Source: Spiribacter sp. 2438
Lineage (GTDB): Bacteria; Pseudomonadota; Gammaproteobacteria; Nitrococcales; Nitrococcaceae
Direction of reading: 5' to 3'
DNA length: 64,000 nt
Assembly: GCF_009676705.1 (NCBI RefSeq)
Contig: NZ_CP046046.1
Location: forward strand, 62,001-126,000
Shown here: in pieces, positions 27,493 to 40,127 of the stretch
How the letters are laid out: every line of letters begins with the position of its first letter
Numbering within the stretch: position 1 is the first letter of the stretch
Program-made: the position numbers and the translations under genes
The notes under the pieces: generated by a model
What the model was told of the DNA's origin: nothing
What the model saw: the letters and a program-made list of their open reading frames with translations, nothing else
Database searches by the model: none

Positions 27493-27884
27493 GCTGGCTG
27501 GATGCGGTGAAATGGAACGAGCAGGGCCTGGTAGCGGCCATCGCTCAGGATGCCGAGGACGGCCGGGTGTTGATGATGGCCTGGATGAACCTGGAGGCAC
27601 TGAAGGCAACCCTTGCCCGCGGTGAAGCGGTCTACTGGTCCCGGTCACGGGGCCGCCTGTGGCACAAGGGCGAATCCTCGGGGCATGTTCAGCGGGTTCG
27701 CGACATTGCCCTGGACTGTGACGGCGATACGGTGCTGCTGCAGGTGGAGCAGCGGGGCGGCGTTGCCTGCCACACCGGCCGGCGCAGCTGCTTCTATCGT
27801 CATCTGGATGATCAGGCATGGCGCGAGGGCGAACCGGTGCTCAAGGATCCGGCCCGCACCTACGCAGGAAAAAACGATGAGTGA
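27489..27884 (+). CDS. hisI: Phosphoribosyl-AMP cyclohydrolase
   Basis: 131 residues. Metal-binding residues are visible in [12 protein letters not shown] and the CHTGRRSC motif; MMAWMN near the start and [12 protein letters not shown] complete the signature. The step is separate from HisE here, unlike the fused HisIE of enteric bacteria. The stop overlaps hisE by 8 bases. Confidence 0.95.
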   Translation: MSWLDAVKWNEQGLVAAIAQDAEDGRVLMMAWMNLEALKATLARGEAVYWSRSRGRLWHKGESSGHVQRVRDIALDCDGDTVLLQVEQRGGVACHTGRRSCFYRHLDDQAWREGEPVLKDPARTYAGKNDE

Positions 27885-28215
27885 CGAGACATTGGCCCGT
27901 CTGGCCGAGGTGCTGGAGGCCCGGCGCCACGCGAATCCCGATGAATCCTATGTGGCCGGATTGCACGCGGCCGGGCTTGATCGGATTCTGCGCAAGCTGG
28001 GGGAAGAGTGCACCGAAACGGTGGTGGCGGCCAAGAATGGCGAGAGCGATGCGATTGTTTATGAAACCGCAGATCTGTGGTTCCATAGCTTGGTGATGCT
28101 GTCTCATTGCGGACTGGGCCCGGCGGAGGTGCTGGGTGAGCTTGAACGCCGCTTTGGTCTTTCAGGCCTGGCGGAAAAGGCAGCGCGGCCAGGCACGGAC
28201 GACAGCGCGCGGTGA
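27877..28215 (+). CDS. hisE: Phosphoribosyl-ATP pyrophosphatase
   Basis: 112 residues, all-alpha pyrophosphohydrolase with the [15 protein letters not shown] and [12 protein letters not shown] helices carrying the acidic metal ligands. Catalyses the step before HisI. The ATG at 27877 overlaps the end of hisI; it is followed after 23 bases by tatA. Confidence 0.94.
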   Translation: MSDETLARLAEVLEARRHANPDESYVAGLHAAGLDRILRKLGEECTETVVAAKNGESDAIVYETADLWFHSLVMLSHCGLGPAEVLGELERRFGLSGLAEKAARPGTDDSAR

Positions 28216-28238
28216 TTTTTTTCTGGAGGTAAAGAGAA

Positions 28239-28505
28239 ATGGGTCCTGGTGGAATCAGTCCGTGGTCGCTGTTGCTGATCCTGGTTATTGTCCTGCTGCT
28301 ATTCGGCACCAAGAAGCTGCGCAACATCGGCGGTGATTTGGGGGGTGCGCTGAAAGGCTTCAAGAGCGCCATGAAGGATGGCGAAAAAGAAGCCAACGAG
28401 GCCAAGGACAGCCTCGAGCAGGACAGTGACGAAGAGCCGGCGGACACTCAGACGCAGAAGCGTGAACAGGCGGACGAAAAAGACAAGAGCAACAGCGGCT
28501 CCTGA
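28239..28505 (+). CDS. tatA: Twin-arginine translocase subunit TatA
   Basis: 88 residues: one N-terminal membrane helix (about 8-22) with PWSLLLIL, then the [14 protein letters not shown] amphipathic helix and a long polar acidic tail. Multimers form the pore of the Tat route. Directly follows hisE with a GGAGG ribosome site. The formate dehydrogenase catalytic subunit and the small Tat protein in this window are likely clients. Confidence 0.94.
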   Translation: MGPGGISPWSLLLILVIVLLLFGTKKLRNIGGDLGGALKGFKSAMKDGEKEANEAKDSLEQDSDEEPADTQTQKREQADEKDKSNSGS

Positions 28506-28526
28506 TCGCCGTCGGAGTAGCCGCCC

Positions 28527-28913
28527 ATGTTTGATGTCAGTTTCATTGAACTGCTCATCATCGCCGTCATTGCCCTGGTGGTGGTCGGCCCGGAGCGTTT
28601 GCCACGTGTCATGCGGACCGTGGGGCTCTGGGTGGGCCGCGCCCGGGCGTCTTTTCAGACCATCCGCGAAGAGGTGGAGCGCGAAGTCAACGCCGAGGGG
28701 TTGCGGGAGACCCGTGAAGCCCTGAATCGCAAGGCTCGCGAAACCGAGCGCGAAATTAACGAAGCCGTGGACGTCAGTGCCAAATCCCCCAGTGAGGATG
28801 CAGCCGACGGCACGACCCCGACCCGGGCGGCCGGGGCGCCCGAAGAAAGCCCGGTGAAGCCCGCCTCGCGGGGCGCCTCCGATCAGTCACCGCCCGGGGA
28901 GGATAGCCGGTGA
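28527..28913 (+). CDS. tatB: Twin-arginine translocase subunit TatB
   Basis: 128 residues. N-terminal FDVSFIELLIIAVIALVVVGPERLP membrane helix and hinge (quoted part limited to key residues: Glu8 and the VGPERLP turn are typical of TatB), then a long amphipathic helix and a disordered acidic/proline tail. With TatC it forms the receptor for twin-arginine signals. Its stop overlaps tatC by 4 bases. Confidence 0.92.
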   Translation: MFDVSFIELLIIAVIALVVVGPERLPRVMRTVGLWVGRARASFQTIREEVEREVNAEGLRETREALNRKARETEREINEAVDVSAKSPSEDAADGTTPTRAAGAPEESPVKPASRGASDQSPPGEDSR

Positions 28914-29677
28914 GCCAGACCGGGTCGCGTGAACCCCAGGACGACGATCGGCCATTGCTGACTCACCTGCTGGAGCTGCGCAGTCGGCTGATGCGCTCGG
29001 TGGGTGTGGTGCTGGTGCTGTTCCTCGGGCTTTACCCCTTTCGTGAGCCCCTGTATTCGGGGTTGGCGGGGCCGCTGATGGCGGTTCTGCCGGAAGGGGC
29101 CTCGATGATCGCCACCCAGGTGGCCACCCCGTTTCTCATTCCTCTCAAGGTGGCCCTGGTCAGCGCATTCTTTCTGAGCATCCCGTACCTGCTCTACCAG
29201 TTGTGGGCTTTTGTGGCCCCCGGGTTGTACCGCCATGAGAAAAAGCTGGTCTGGCCGCTGCTCATCTCCAGTGTGGTGCTCTTCTATTCCGGCATGGCCT
29301 TCGCCTACTTTCTGGTGTTTCCCCTGATCTTCCAGTTTTTCGCCGCGGCCACTCCCGACGGCGTGGCCATGATGACGGACATTGGCGAGTATCTGTCCTT
29401 CGTCATGACGCTGTTCTTTGCCTTCGGCGCCGCTTTCGAAGTGCCCATCGCCACCATCCTGCTGGTGCGCAGTGGCGCCACCACAGCGGCCGCATTGGCG
29501 GCCAAGCGCCCCTATGTCATCGTCGGCGCGTTCACCATCGGCATGTTGCTGACTCCTCCGGATGTCATCTCTCAGGTGCTTTTGGCGTTACCGGTCTGGC
29601 TGCTCTTCGAACTGGGAGTGTTCCTGTCCCGCTGGTTCACGCCCGCGGAGGAGCCGGATGCCCGTGAGGCCGAGTGA
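28910..29677 (+). CDS. tatC: Twin-arginine translocase subunit TatC
   Basis: 255 residues with six membrane segments. The cytoplasmic N-terminal LLTHLLELRSRLMRS motif and the F-x-F-P-L turn (YFLVFPLIFQFF) are diagnostic. It recognises the twin-arginine signal. Starts at a GTG coupled to tatB. No clear terminator follows in the 180 bases before sucA. Confidence 0.95.
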   Translation: MSQTGSREPQDDDRPLLTHLLELRSRLMRSVGVVLVLFLGLYPFREPLYSGLAGPLMAVLPEGASMIATQVATPFLIPLKVALVSAFFLSIPYLLYQLWAFVAPGLYRHEKKLVWPLLISSVVLFYSGMAFAYFLVFPLIFQFFAAATPDGVAMMTDIGEYLSFVMTLFFAFGAAFEVPIATILLVRSGATTAAALAAKRPYVIVGAFTIGMLLTPPDVISQVLLALPVWLLFELGVFLSRWFTPAEEPDAREAE

Positions 29678-29776
29678 TGGGTAGTCATTTGCTGATCTCA
29701 AGGTCAGTAAACGGCACAGTCGGGGGTGGTGCCTGTCCGTAAAGCGCGGCAAAAATGGCTGCAAGCCCCGTCCCGG

Positions 29777-29805
29777 TTGCGTTTGCAGTCGGCGGAGCGT
29801 ATCGT
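29777..29805 (+). promoter_or_regulatory. Candidate promoter for the sucA operon
   Basis: TTGCGT (29777-29782) and TATCGT (29800-29805) are spaced by 17 bases, 55 bases upstream of the sucA ATG, inside a 182-base gene-free gap. Both boxes match the sigma-70 consensus partly. No other structure was recognised in the gap. Confidence 0.4.
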
Positions 29806-29859
29806 TCCAGAAAACTCGTTCAACGAGGCTTTCCCCGCCAAAACGCCAGGTGATCTACC

Positions 29860-32697
<2,838 letters not shown>

Positions 32698-32717
32698 CAC
32701 AAAAGAGTGAGGAGCCG

Positions 32718-34037
32718 ATGAGCACCGAAGTCAAGGTACCCGCGCTGCCGGAATCGGTCAGCGAGGCAACGGTTGTCACCTGGCACAAGCAGGCGGGTGA
32801 GACGGTGGAGCGCGACGAGAACCTCGTCGATCTCGAGACGGACAAGGTCGTCCTGGAGGTGCCGGCCCCGGAGGACGGTGTGCTCGGCGAGATCCTCAAG
32901 GCCGAGGGCGAGACCGTCACCGCCGGTGAAGTGGTGGCCACGCTGACAGCCGGTGGCGGTGCGGACTCCGCGGCAGCGGCCTCTCCCGCGGCTGCCGAAG
33001 AGGCACCGGCCAAATCGGAAGCCCCGGCCGAGGCGGCGGCTCCTGCCCCGGCTGAAGCCGAAGCTCCCAGCGGAGAAATGCCGGCACTCAGCCCGGCGGT
33101 GCGTCATCTGGTGGAGGAGCACGGGCTCGACGCGCGGCAGATCCCCGGCACCGGTCGGAATGGCCGGATCCTCAAGGAGGATGTGCTGAAGTTCATCGAG
33201 AGCGGTGGCGGCAGCGCTGCGGCGGCTCCGTCCCCCGCGCCGGCGCCAGCGCCCTCACCGGCTGCGGCGCCCTCCTCCGAGCCGGCACCGACGACCTCGG
33301 CCTCGCCGGCGCCGGCGGCATCGGTCCCCACCGGGGACCGCGAGGAGCGCCGGGTGCCGATGACCCGGCTGCGCCAGCGCATCGCCGAGCGCCTGGTTCA
33401 GGCCCAGCAGAACGCGGCCATGCTTACCACTTTCAACGAGGTGAACATGCAGCCGGTGATGGATCTGCGCGGGCGGTACAAGGATTCGTTCCTCAAGACC
33501 CACGCCACCAAGCTCGGCTTCATGTCGTTTTTCGTCAAAGCGGCGGTGGAGGCCCTGAAGCGCTTCCCGGCGGTCAACGCGTCCATCGACGGCACGGATA
33601 TTCTTTACCACGGCTACTACGACATCGGTATTGCGGTGTCCACGGATCGGGGGCTGATGGTGCCGGTGCTGAGGGATGCGGATCAGCTGTCCTTCGCCGA
33701 AATTGAGGCGGCCATCGCCGACTTCGGTCAGCGGGCGCAGGCGGGCAAGATCGATCTTGATGAGCTCACCGGCGGCACCTTTACCATCACCAATGGCGGC
33801 ATTTTCGGCTCACTGGTCTCCACGCCGATCCTGAACCCGCCGCAGAGCGGCATTCTGGGGATGCACAAAATACAGGAGCGGCCCATGGTCGAGGGCGGAG
33901 CCGTGGTGGTCCGCCCGATGATGTATCTGGCCCATTCCTACGACCACCGGATCATCGACGGCCGTGAGGCGGTCCAATTCCTGGTCACCATCAAGGACAT
34001 GCTCGAGGACCCGGCACGCCTGCTGCTGGAGGTCTGA
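32718..34037 (+). CDS. sucB: Dihydrolipoamide succinyltransferase (E2 of 2-oxoglutarate dehydrogenase)
   Basis: 439 residues: one lipoyl domain with the lipoylated Lys in ETDKVVLEV (about residue 42), an Ala/Pro/Glu linker, a peripheral-subunit-binding domain ([26 protein letters not shown]), a second very Ala/Pro-rich linker and the catalytic domain ending with [13 protein letters not shown], containing the catalytic His. Transfers succinyl groups to CoA between E1 and E3. Confidence 0.96.
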   Translation: MSTEVKVPALPESVSEATVVTWHKQAGETVERDENLVDLETDKVVLEVPAPEDGVLGEILKAEGETVTAGEVVATLTAGGGADSAAAASPAAAEEAPAKSEAPAEAAAPAPAEAEAPSGEMPALSPAVRHLVEEHGLDARQIPGTGRNGRILKEDVLKFIESGGGSAAAAPSPAPAPAPSPAAAPSSEPAPTTSASPAPAASVPTGDREERRVPMTRLRQRIAERLVQAQQNAAMLTTFNEVNMQPVMDLRGRYKDSFLKTHATKLGFMSFFVKAAVEALKRFPAVNASIDGTDILYHGYYDIGIAVSTDRGLMVPVLRDADQLSFAEIEAAIADFGQRAQAGKIDLDELTGGTFTITNGGIFGSLVSTPILNPPQSGILGMHKIQERPMVEGGAVVVRPMMYLAHSYDHRIIDGREAVQFLVTIKDMLEDPARLLLEV

Positions 34038-34060
34038 GCCCACTGAATCGGGGAGACACC

Positions 34061-35482
34061 ATGACGGACACATACGACGTCGTTGTTATCGGGGCCGGTC
34101 CCGCCGGCTACGTTGGCGCCATTCGCTGCGCGCAGCTGGGCATGAGCGTGGCGGTCATTGACGAATTCATCCGCAAGGATGGCCAGCCCTCACTGGGCGG
34201 CACCTGCCTGAACGTGGGGTGTATTCCCTCCAAGGCGCTGCTGGACTCCTCGGAGCACTATCACCGGGTGCAGTCGGAGCTGGCGGGTCACGGTATTCGG
34301 GTTGAGGGCACCTCCCTGGATGTGCCGCAGATGATCAAGCGCAAGGACAAAGTGGTGTCCGACCTCACCGGCGGCATCAAACAGCTGTTCAAGGCCAACC
34401 AGATCGAGTGGCTGCAGGGGCACGGCAAACTGCTGGCGGAGCGGCAGGTGGAGTTCACCCCGCACAAGGGCAAGGCCCGCACCCTGAGCGCCGGCCATGT
34501 GCTGCTGGCCACCGGCTCACGGCCCATCGAGATCGGCGCGGCGCCGCTGGACGGGGACCGCATCGTCGATTCCGCCGGCGCCCAGGAATTCAGTGAGGTG
34601 CCCAAGCGACTGGGCGTCATCGGTGCCGGTGTGATCGGCCTGGAAATGGGCAGTGTCTGGAACCGCTGCGGCTCCAAGGTCGTCCTGCTTGAGGCCCAGG
34701 ACACCTTCCTGTCGGCGGTGGATCAGCAGGTGGCCCGGGAAGCGCGCAAGCTTTTCGAAAAACAGGGCCTGGAGATCAAGCTGGGCTGCCGGGTCACCGA
34801 CACCCGCAAGGGCAAAACCATCAGCGTTCACTACGAGGACAGCGACGGCAAGAGCAATCTGCAGGTGGACAAACTGGTGGTGTCAGTGGGGCGTCGGCCT
34901 TACACCGACGGGCTGGCGTCCGAGGATGCGGATCTGCTCACCGATGAGCGCGGTTTCGTGCATGTGGACGACTACTGCGAGACCAATATCCCCGGCGTCT
35001 ATGCCGTGGGCGACGTGGTGCGGGGCCCGATGCTGGCCCACAAGGGCTCGGAAGAAGGTGTCATGGTGGCCGAGCGGATTGCCGGCCATGCCGGCCATGT
35101 CAACTACGAAACCATTCCCTGGGTGATTTACACGGATCCGGAGATTGCCTGGGTGGGTCGCACCGAGGGGCAGCTCAAGGCCGCGGGGATTCCGCATCGC
35201 AGCGGCACCTTCGGATTCGCGGCCACCGGTCGGGCCCGAGCCATGGACCGGGCGGATGGCATGGTCAAGATTCTGGCCCATGCCGAGACCGACCGGATCC
35301 TGGGCGTGCACATGGTCGGTCCCCAGGCCAGCGAGCTGATCGCCGAAGCCACATTGGCCATGGAGTACGAGGCCAGTGCCGAGGATCTGGCCCGCACCAT
35401 TCACGCTCACCCAACCTTGTCGGAGGCGGTGCACGAAGCCGCCCTGTCCGTTCACAAGCGAGCCATTCACAAAGCCAACTAA
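34061..35482 (+). CDS. lpdA: Dihydrolipoamide dehydrogenase
   Basis: 473 residues, FAD flavoprotein. FAD motif GAGPAGYVGA, redox-active Cys49 and Cys54 in GGTCLNVGCIPS, NAD motif GAGVIGLEMG and the C-terminal HAHPTLSEAVHEA with the catalytic His/Glu pair. E3 of the 2-oxoglutarate complex and probably shared by other 2-oxoacid dehydrogenases, including any complex formed by the orphan E1 at 50,565. Confidence 0.96.
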   Translation: MTDTYDVVVIGAGPAGYVGAIRCAQLGMSVAVIDEFIRKDGQPSLGGTCLNVGCIPSKALLDSSEHYHRVQSELAGHGIRVEGTSLDVPQMIKRKDKVVSDLTGGIKQLFKANQIEWLQGHGKLLAERQVEFTPHKGKARTLSAGHVLLATGSRPIEIGAAPLDGDRIVDSAGAQEFSEVPKRLGVIGAGVIGLEMGSVWNRCGSKVVLLEAQDTFLSAVDQQVAREARKLFEKQGLEIKLGCRVTDTRKGKTISVHYEDSDGKSNLQVDKLVVSVGRRPYTDGLASEDADLLTDERGFVHVDDYCETNIPGVYAVGDVVRGPMLAHKGSEEGVMVAERIAGHAGHVNYETIPWVIYTDPEIAWVGRTEGQLKAAGIPHRSGTFGFAATGRARAMDRADGMVKILAHAETDRILGVHMVGPQASELIAEATLAMEYEASAEDLARTIHAHPTLSEAVHEAALSVHKRAIHKAN

Positions 35483-35537
35483 TCCGCTGCGACGGCCCGA
35501 CGGCCTCGGCAGGGATCGGCCAGAGGAGGAGAGACCT

Positions 35538-36656
35538 ATGGCGGAAAACACCGCAGGACTGCGTGGCATCACCGCCGGCGAAACCGCCCTGTGCACGGTG
35601 GGACAAGCCGGTACCGGGCTGACTTACCGGGGCTATGACATCCATGATCTCGCCGAGAAGGCCACTTTCGAGGAAGTGGCCTTCTTGCTGCTATACGGCG
35701 AGCTGCCGACGGCGCCGCAGCTGGAGGCCTACCTGGAGCGCCTCAAGGGCCTGCGTCAGTTGCCGGTGGCGCTTCGTGAAGTACTGGAGCGCATCCCCGC
35801 CGATGCGCACCCCATGGACGTCATGCGCACCGGCGCCTCGATGCTGGGCAATCTCGAGACCGAGGCGGATTTCAGTGAGCAGGACCAGCACATCGACCGG
35901 ATGCTGGCCACGTTCCCGGGGATCATTACCTACTGGCATCGCTTCGCCCAGGACGGGACCCGCATCGAAACGGACAGCGATGAACCCAATACCGGGGCCC
36001 ACTTTCTGCGGCTGCTTCACGGTCGCTCGCCGGATCCTCTCCACGTGAAGGTCATGCAGGCCTCGCTGATCCTTTACGCCGAGCACGAGTTCAACGCCTC
36101 CACCTTCACCGCCCGAACCTGTGCTTCGACGCTGTCGGACATCCATTCCTGCATCACCGGCGCCATCGGCACCCTGCGGGGGCCGCTGCATGGCGGTGCC
36201 AACGAGGCGGCCATGGCCATGATCGAGGACTGGCAGACGCCGGACGAGGCGGAGCGTGAGCTGCTGGGCATGCTGGAGCGCAAGGAAAAGATCATGGGCT
36301 TTGGCCATGCCATTTACCGCAAGAGTGACCCCCGCAACGCCATCATTAAGGAGTGGTCCCGGCAGCTGGCCGACAAGGTGGGCGACACCCGGCTGTACCC
36401 GGTGTCCGAGCGGGTGGAAGCGGTGATGCAGCGAGAGAAAGGCCTGTTCTGCAACGCCGACTTCTTCCACGCCAGCGCCTACCACTTCATGGGCATTCCG
36501 ACGCCCCTGTTTACCCCCATTTTCGTGATATCGCGGCTGACCGGCTGGGCCGCTCACGTCAAGGAGCAGCGGGGGCACAACCGGATTATTCGCCCCAGCG
36601 CCGATTACACGGGCCCGGAACTCCGGACCTGGGTCCCCATTGAACAGCGAGGTTAA
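35538..36656 (+). CDS. prpC: 2-methylcitrate synthase / citrate synthase
   Basis: 372 residues, the short type II-like form typical of PrpC. Catalytic histidines in GPLHGGANE and GFGHAIYR and the Asp region near RPSADYTGPE are present. It condenses propionyl-CoA (or acetyl-CoA) with oxaloacetate. A strong GAGGAGGAG ribosome site precedes the ATG. PrpD, 4 bases downstream, favours the methylcitrate role, but side activity as citrate synthase is likely in this family. It sits 55 bases after lpdA, perhaps in the same transcript. Confidence 0.85.
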   Translation: MAENTAGLRGITAGETALCTVGQAGTGLTYRGYDIHDLAEKATFEEVAFLLLYGELPTAPQLEAYLERLKGLRQLPVALREVLERIPADAHPMDVMRTGASMLGNLETEADFSEQDQHIDRMLATFPGIITYWHRFAQDGTRIETDSDEPNTGAHFLRLLHGRSPDPLHVKVMQASLILYAEHEFNASTFTARTCASTLSDIHSCITGAIGTLRGPLHGGANEAAMAMIEDWQTPDEAERELLGMLERKEKIMGFGHAIYRKSDPRNAIIKEWSRQLADKVGDTRLYPVSERVEAVMQREKGLFCNADFFHASAYHFMGIPTPLFTPIFVISRLTGWAAHVKEQRGHNRIIRPSADYTGPELRTWVPIEQRG

Positions 36657-36660
36657 GGAT

Positions 36661-38109
36661 ATGACTGAAGTTCGTGTGAAAAGCGCCGAGCGGCCCGAGC
36701 CGGATCCCCTGCTGCGTGCCCTGGCGGATTACGTCACCAGCCAGCCCATCAATTCCGACGAAGCCTATGACACCGCCCGCTACTGTCTGATGGACACCCT
36801 GGCCTGCGGCATGCTGGCGCTGGAGTATCCGGCCTGCACCAAGCTGCTGGGGCCGGTGGTGCCGGGCGCAGACATGGCCGGTGGCGCCCGGGTGCCGGGC
36901 ACCCCCTGGCAGCTGGATCCGGTGCAGGCGGCTTTCAACATCGGTGCCATGGTGCGCTGGCTGGACTTCAACGACACCTGGCTGGCGGCGGAATGGGGTC
37001 ATCCCTCGGACAACCTGGGCGCCATCCTCGCCCTGGCGGACTACCAGGCCCGTGAGGCGGTAGCGGCCGGGCGCGAGCCGCCGTTGATGCGGGACGTGCT
37101 GACGGCCATGATTCGGGCCCACGAAATCCAGGGGGTGATCGCCCTTGAAAACAGCTTCAACCGGGTGGGGCTCGATCACGTCCTGCTGGTGCGGCTGGCC
37201 TCGGCCTGTGTCAGCACCGGGCTGCTGGGTGGCGACCATGAAGACGTCATGACCGTGGCCAGTCATGCCCTGCTGGACGGTGGCGCATTGCGCGCTTACC
37301 GCCATGCGCCCCAGGCCGGTCCGCGCAAGAGCTGGGCGGCCGGTGACGCGTCGGCCCGCGGTCTGCGGCTGGCGTTGATCACCCGCACCGGCGAAATCGG
37401 CTACCCGGCGGCCCTGACCGCGCCCACCTGGGGCTTCCAGGACGTGCTCTTCAAGGGCGAGACGGTCAACCTGGCGCAGCCGCTGGGCAGCTACGTCATG
37501 GAAAACATTCTCTTCAAGATCAGTTTCCCGGCGGAGTTCCATGCCCAGACCGCCGCCGAGGCGGCCATGACCCTGCATCCGCAGGTGGCGGACCGGCTGG
37601 ATGAGGTGGAGAAGATCGTCATCGAGACCCAGGAGGCGGGCGTTCGCATCATCGACAAGACCGGAGCGCTCAACAACCCGGCGGATCGGGACCACTGCAT
37701 TCAGTACATGACCGCGGTGCCATTGATCTTCGGCCGGCTGACCGCGGCGGACTACGAGGACGCCGTTGCCGCCGATCCCCGCATTGACGCCCTGCGCGAG
37801 CGCATGGAGGTCACCGAGAACCCGCAGTTCTCCCGGGATTATCTGGATCCGGAGAAGCGGGCCATCGGCAACGCCGTGCAGGTGTTCTTCAAGGACGGCA
37901 GCCAGACCGAGCGTGTCGCCGTGGATTATCCCATTGGCCATCGCCGGCGCCGGGATGAGGGCATTCCCGAGCTGGTGAAGAAATTCGAAGCGGCGCTGGC
38001 GACCCGTTTTGCCCCGCGTCAGGCCCGTCGCATCGAAGCGGCCTGTGGTGATCAGAACCGACTGGAGGCGATGCCGGTTAACGAGTTCATGGATCTCTGG
38101 ACCCAGTGA
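36661..38109 (+). CDS. prpD: 2-methylcitrate dehydratase, PrpD type
   Basis: 482 residues, MmgE/PrpD fold, cofactor-independent dehydratase of the methylcitrate cycle. Recognisable blocks: RYCLMDTLACGMLALE near residue 40, the conserved RWLDFNDTWLAAEWGHPSDN region (quoted in part) near 100-120, and LNNPADRDHCIQYM near 340. It partners PrpC; neither acnD nor prpF is adjacent, so the rehydration step must use an aconitase encoded elsewhere. Confidence 0.9.
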   Translation: MTEVRVKSAERPEPDPLLRALADYVTSQPINSDEAYDTARYCLMDTLACGMLALEYPACTKLLGPVVPGADMAGGARVPGTPWQLDPVQAAFNIGAMVRWLDFNDTWLAAEWGHPSDNLGAILALADYQAREAVAAGREPPLMRDVLTAMIRAHEIQGVIALENSFNRVGLDHVLLVRLASACVSTGLLGGDHEDVMTVASHALLDGGALRAYRHAPQAGPRKSWAAGDASARGLRLALITRTGEIGYPAALTAPTWGFQDVLFKGETVNLAQPLGSYVMENILFKISFPAEFHAQTAAEAAMTLHPQVADRLDEVEKIVIETQEAGVRIIDKTGALNNPADRDHCIQYMTAVPLIFGRLTAADYEDAVAADPRIDALRERMEVTENPQFSRDYLDPEKRAIGNAVQVFFKDGSQTERVAVDYPIGHRRRRDEGIPELVKKFEAALATRFAPRQARRIEAACGDQNRLEAMPVNEFMDLWTQ

Positions 38110-38125
38110 CGGCACCCTTGCCGTC

Positions 38126-38959
38126 ATGAGGTTGTGGATCGGCAAGCTTCTCGGGGTTTTCTTTGGCGCCATGGCCGGGGGCTGGATTGGCGCCCTGATC
38201 GGCCTCATTGTCGGCAACTGGCTGGATCGGGCACTGGCCCGCGGCCGGATTGCCGGCTTTGGGGGCGGCGCTTCCGGCAGCGCCCATCGGCAGATGGTGC
38301 ATGCCGCCTTCTTCCGCAGCGTCTTTGTGGTGATGGGCCACGTCTGCAAGGCGGACGGTCGCGTCACCCGGGCCGAGATCCAGGTGGCCGAGCAGGTCAT
38401 GGATCACATGGACCTGAATGCCACCCAGCGCGAGGAAGCCATCAGCTATTTCCGCGCCGGTCGGGACGGCGAGGCGGATCTGGAGCAGACCCTCAAGGAG
38501 TTCCGTCGCTACTGCCGGGGCCATATCCAGCTGGTGCGGATGTTTCTGGAAATCCAGATTCAGGCGGCACTGGCCGACGGCCATTTCAACGACGCCAAGC
38601 GGGGCATGTTGCGGCGGATTGCCCTGGGGCTGGGTCTGTCCGAGGCGGACTATGCCCGGCTGGAGGTGATGATGGGCGGGCACGCCCATGGCCACGCCCG
38701 CGGCGGGCCCCGGGGCGCTGCCGGGGCGGCACCGGGACAGTCTTCGGCGCTGGCGTCGGCCTACGACACCCTGGGGGTCAGCGAGCGGGCCAGTGACGCC
38801 GAGGTCAAGAAGGCCTGGCGGCGGTTGATGAGCGAGCATCACCCGGACAAGCTCGTGGCCAAGGGCCTGCCGGAGGAGATGATGCGCCTGGCCCAGGAGC
38901 GCGCCCAGGACATTCAGGCGGCCTATGACACCGTCAAACAGGCCCGGGGCATGCGCTGA
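38126..38959 (+). CDS. djlA: Membrane co-chaperone DjlA
   Basis: 277 residues. A single N-terminal membrane helix rich in Gly (LLGVFFGAMAGGWIGALIG), a central TerB-like helical domain with FFRSVFVVMGHVCKADGRV, a His/Gly-rich linker, and a C-terminal J domain with HHPDKL, the motif that stimulates DnaK. Normal DjlA order. A second membrane J-protein lies at 42,373. Confidence 0.9.
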   Translation: MRLWIGKLLGVFFGAMAGGWIGALIGLIVGNWLDRALARGRIAGFGGGASGSAHRQMVHAAFFRSVFVVMGHVCKADGRVTRAEIQVAEQVMDHMDLNATQREEAISYFRAGRDGEADLEQTLKEFRRYCRGHIQLVRMFLEIQIQAALADGHFNDAKRGMLRRIALGLGLSEADYARLEVMMGGHAHGHARGGPRGAAGAAPGQSSALASAYDTLGVSERASDAEVKKAWRRLMSEHHPDKLVAKGLPEEMMRLAQERAQDIQAAYDTVKQARGMR

Positions 38960-38991
38960 ACTTCAGGGTTCGAGGACAGTCCCAACAGTTA

Positions 38992-39546
38992 ATGATCCAG
39001 GTGCGAAACACAAGCGATCGCTGGGGCGGCGGCGCTCAACTGCTCCACTGGCTGATGGCCATCGGCATCGTCACCTCCATGGTGCTGGGCTGGGTCATGG
39101 TGAGCCTGCCCATGAGCGCCCTCAAGTTCGAGCTCTATGCCCTGCATAAAAGCCTGGGCGTCACCCTGTTTGCGCTGGTGCTGCTGCGGCTGGTCTGGCG
39201 CTGGGTCAATGTCACACCGGCCATCGCCGCCGACACGCCCCACCATGAAAAACTGCTGGCCAAGGGCGTCCATCGGCTGTTCTACGCGTTGATGCTGTTG
39301 ATGCCCCTGTCCGGCTACGTGATCAACTCGGCGGCCAATTTTCCCCTCAATGTCTTTGGTCTGTTCCAGATCCCCAATGTCACCCCGTCCAGCGAGCGCC
39401 TGGAGGCCATTGCCAGCAACCTGCATCTGGGCATGTTCTGGGGCTTCGCCGGCCTGCTGGTGCTGCATGTGGCGGGAGCGCTTCGGCATCATTTTGTGCT
39501 GGGCGACAACACGCTACGGCGGATGCTGCCCGGCGGGCGCCGCTAA
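38992..39546 (+). CDS. Cytochrome b561-type membrane protein
   Basis: 184 residues, four membrane helices with haem-ligating histidines in QLLHWLMA, ALHKSLGV, HRLFYAL and VLHVAGALRHH. This small diheme b561 family (YodB/CybB-like) moves electrons between quinone and a periplasmic partner, often a YceI protein, which is the next gene. The start overlaps no other gene; the 32 bases upstream show no clear promoter. Confidence 0.88.
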   Translation: MIQVRNTSDRWGGGAQLLHWLMAIGIVTSMVLGWVMVSLPMSALKFELYALHKSLGVTLFALVLLRLVWRWVNVTPAIAADTPHHEKLLAKGVHRLFYALMLLMPLSGYVINSAANFPLNVFGLFQIPNVTPSSERLEAIASNLHLGMFWGFAGLLVLHVAGALRHHFVLGDNTLRRMLPGGRR

Positions 39547-39569
39547 TCCACTCAATCAGGAGAGTTTGT

Positions 39570-40127
39570 ATGCGTGCCACCGCATTAATGCTGTTGGCCG
39601 GTTTCGGTGTCCACGGATCCGTGCTGGCCGCCGAATCCTGGCAGATTCATCATGATGACAGTCACCTGCGTTTTCTGGCGACCCAGCAGGGTGGCGAGTT
39701 CGAGGGGCATTTCGGTGAGTTCGCGGCGGACATCCGTTTCTCACCGGATGATCTGGATGCCAGCGGGTTTGACGTGGTCATCGATGTCACCAGCGTGGAC
39801 ACCGGCAGCAGCCAGCGGGATCGCGAGCTGCCCACCGCCGACTGGTTCTTCTTTGAGGAGTACGCCGAGGCGACCTATCGGGCGGACACCGTCCGGGCCA
39901 CCGACGACGGCTTTGAAGCGGTGGGCGATCTCACCATTCGCGATCACACCCGGGAAGTGGTGCTGAGCTTCGACTGGGAGGCGGACGGCGACCGCGCCAG
40001 CATGAGCGGCGAAGCCGTGATTGATCGCACCGAATTCGGCGTCGGCCAGGGCGAGTGGGAAGATCCCTCCGCCGTGGGTCACGAGGTGCGGGTTCTGGTG
40101 GATCTGGATCTGTCCCGGGAGCCCTAA
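39570..40127 (+). CDS. YceI-family periplasmic protein
   Basis: 185 residues with a signal peptide (LMLLAGFGVHGSVLA-A). The mature lipocalin-like beta barrel binds isoprenoids such as quinones; typical segments are a start like SWQIHHDDSHLRF, FSPDDLDASGFDVVIDVTSV (in part) and a late DLTIRDHTREVVL. Partner of the preceding cytochrome b561. It ends in a 4-base convergent overlap with the DUF4139-like gene. Confidence 0.92.
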   Translation: MRATALMLLAGFGVHGSVLAAESWQIHHDDSHLRFLATQQGGEFEGHFGEFAADIRFSPDDLDASGFDVVIDVTSVDTGSSQRDRELPTADWFFFEEYAEATYRADTVRATDDGFEAVGDLTIRDHTREVVLSFDWEADGDRASMSGEAVIDRTEFGVGQGEWEDPSAVGHEVRVLVDLDLSREP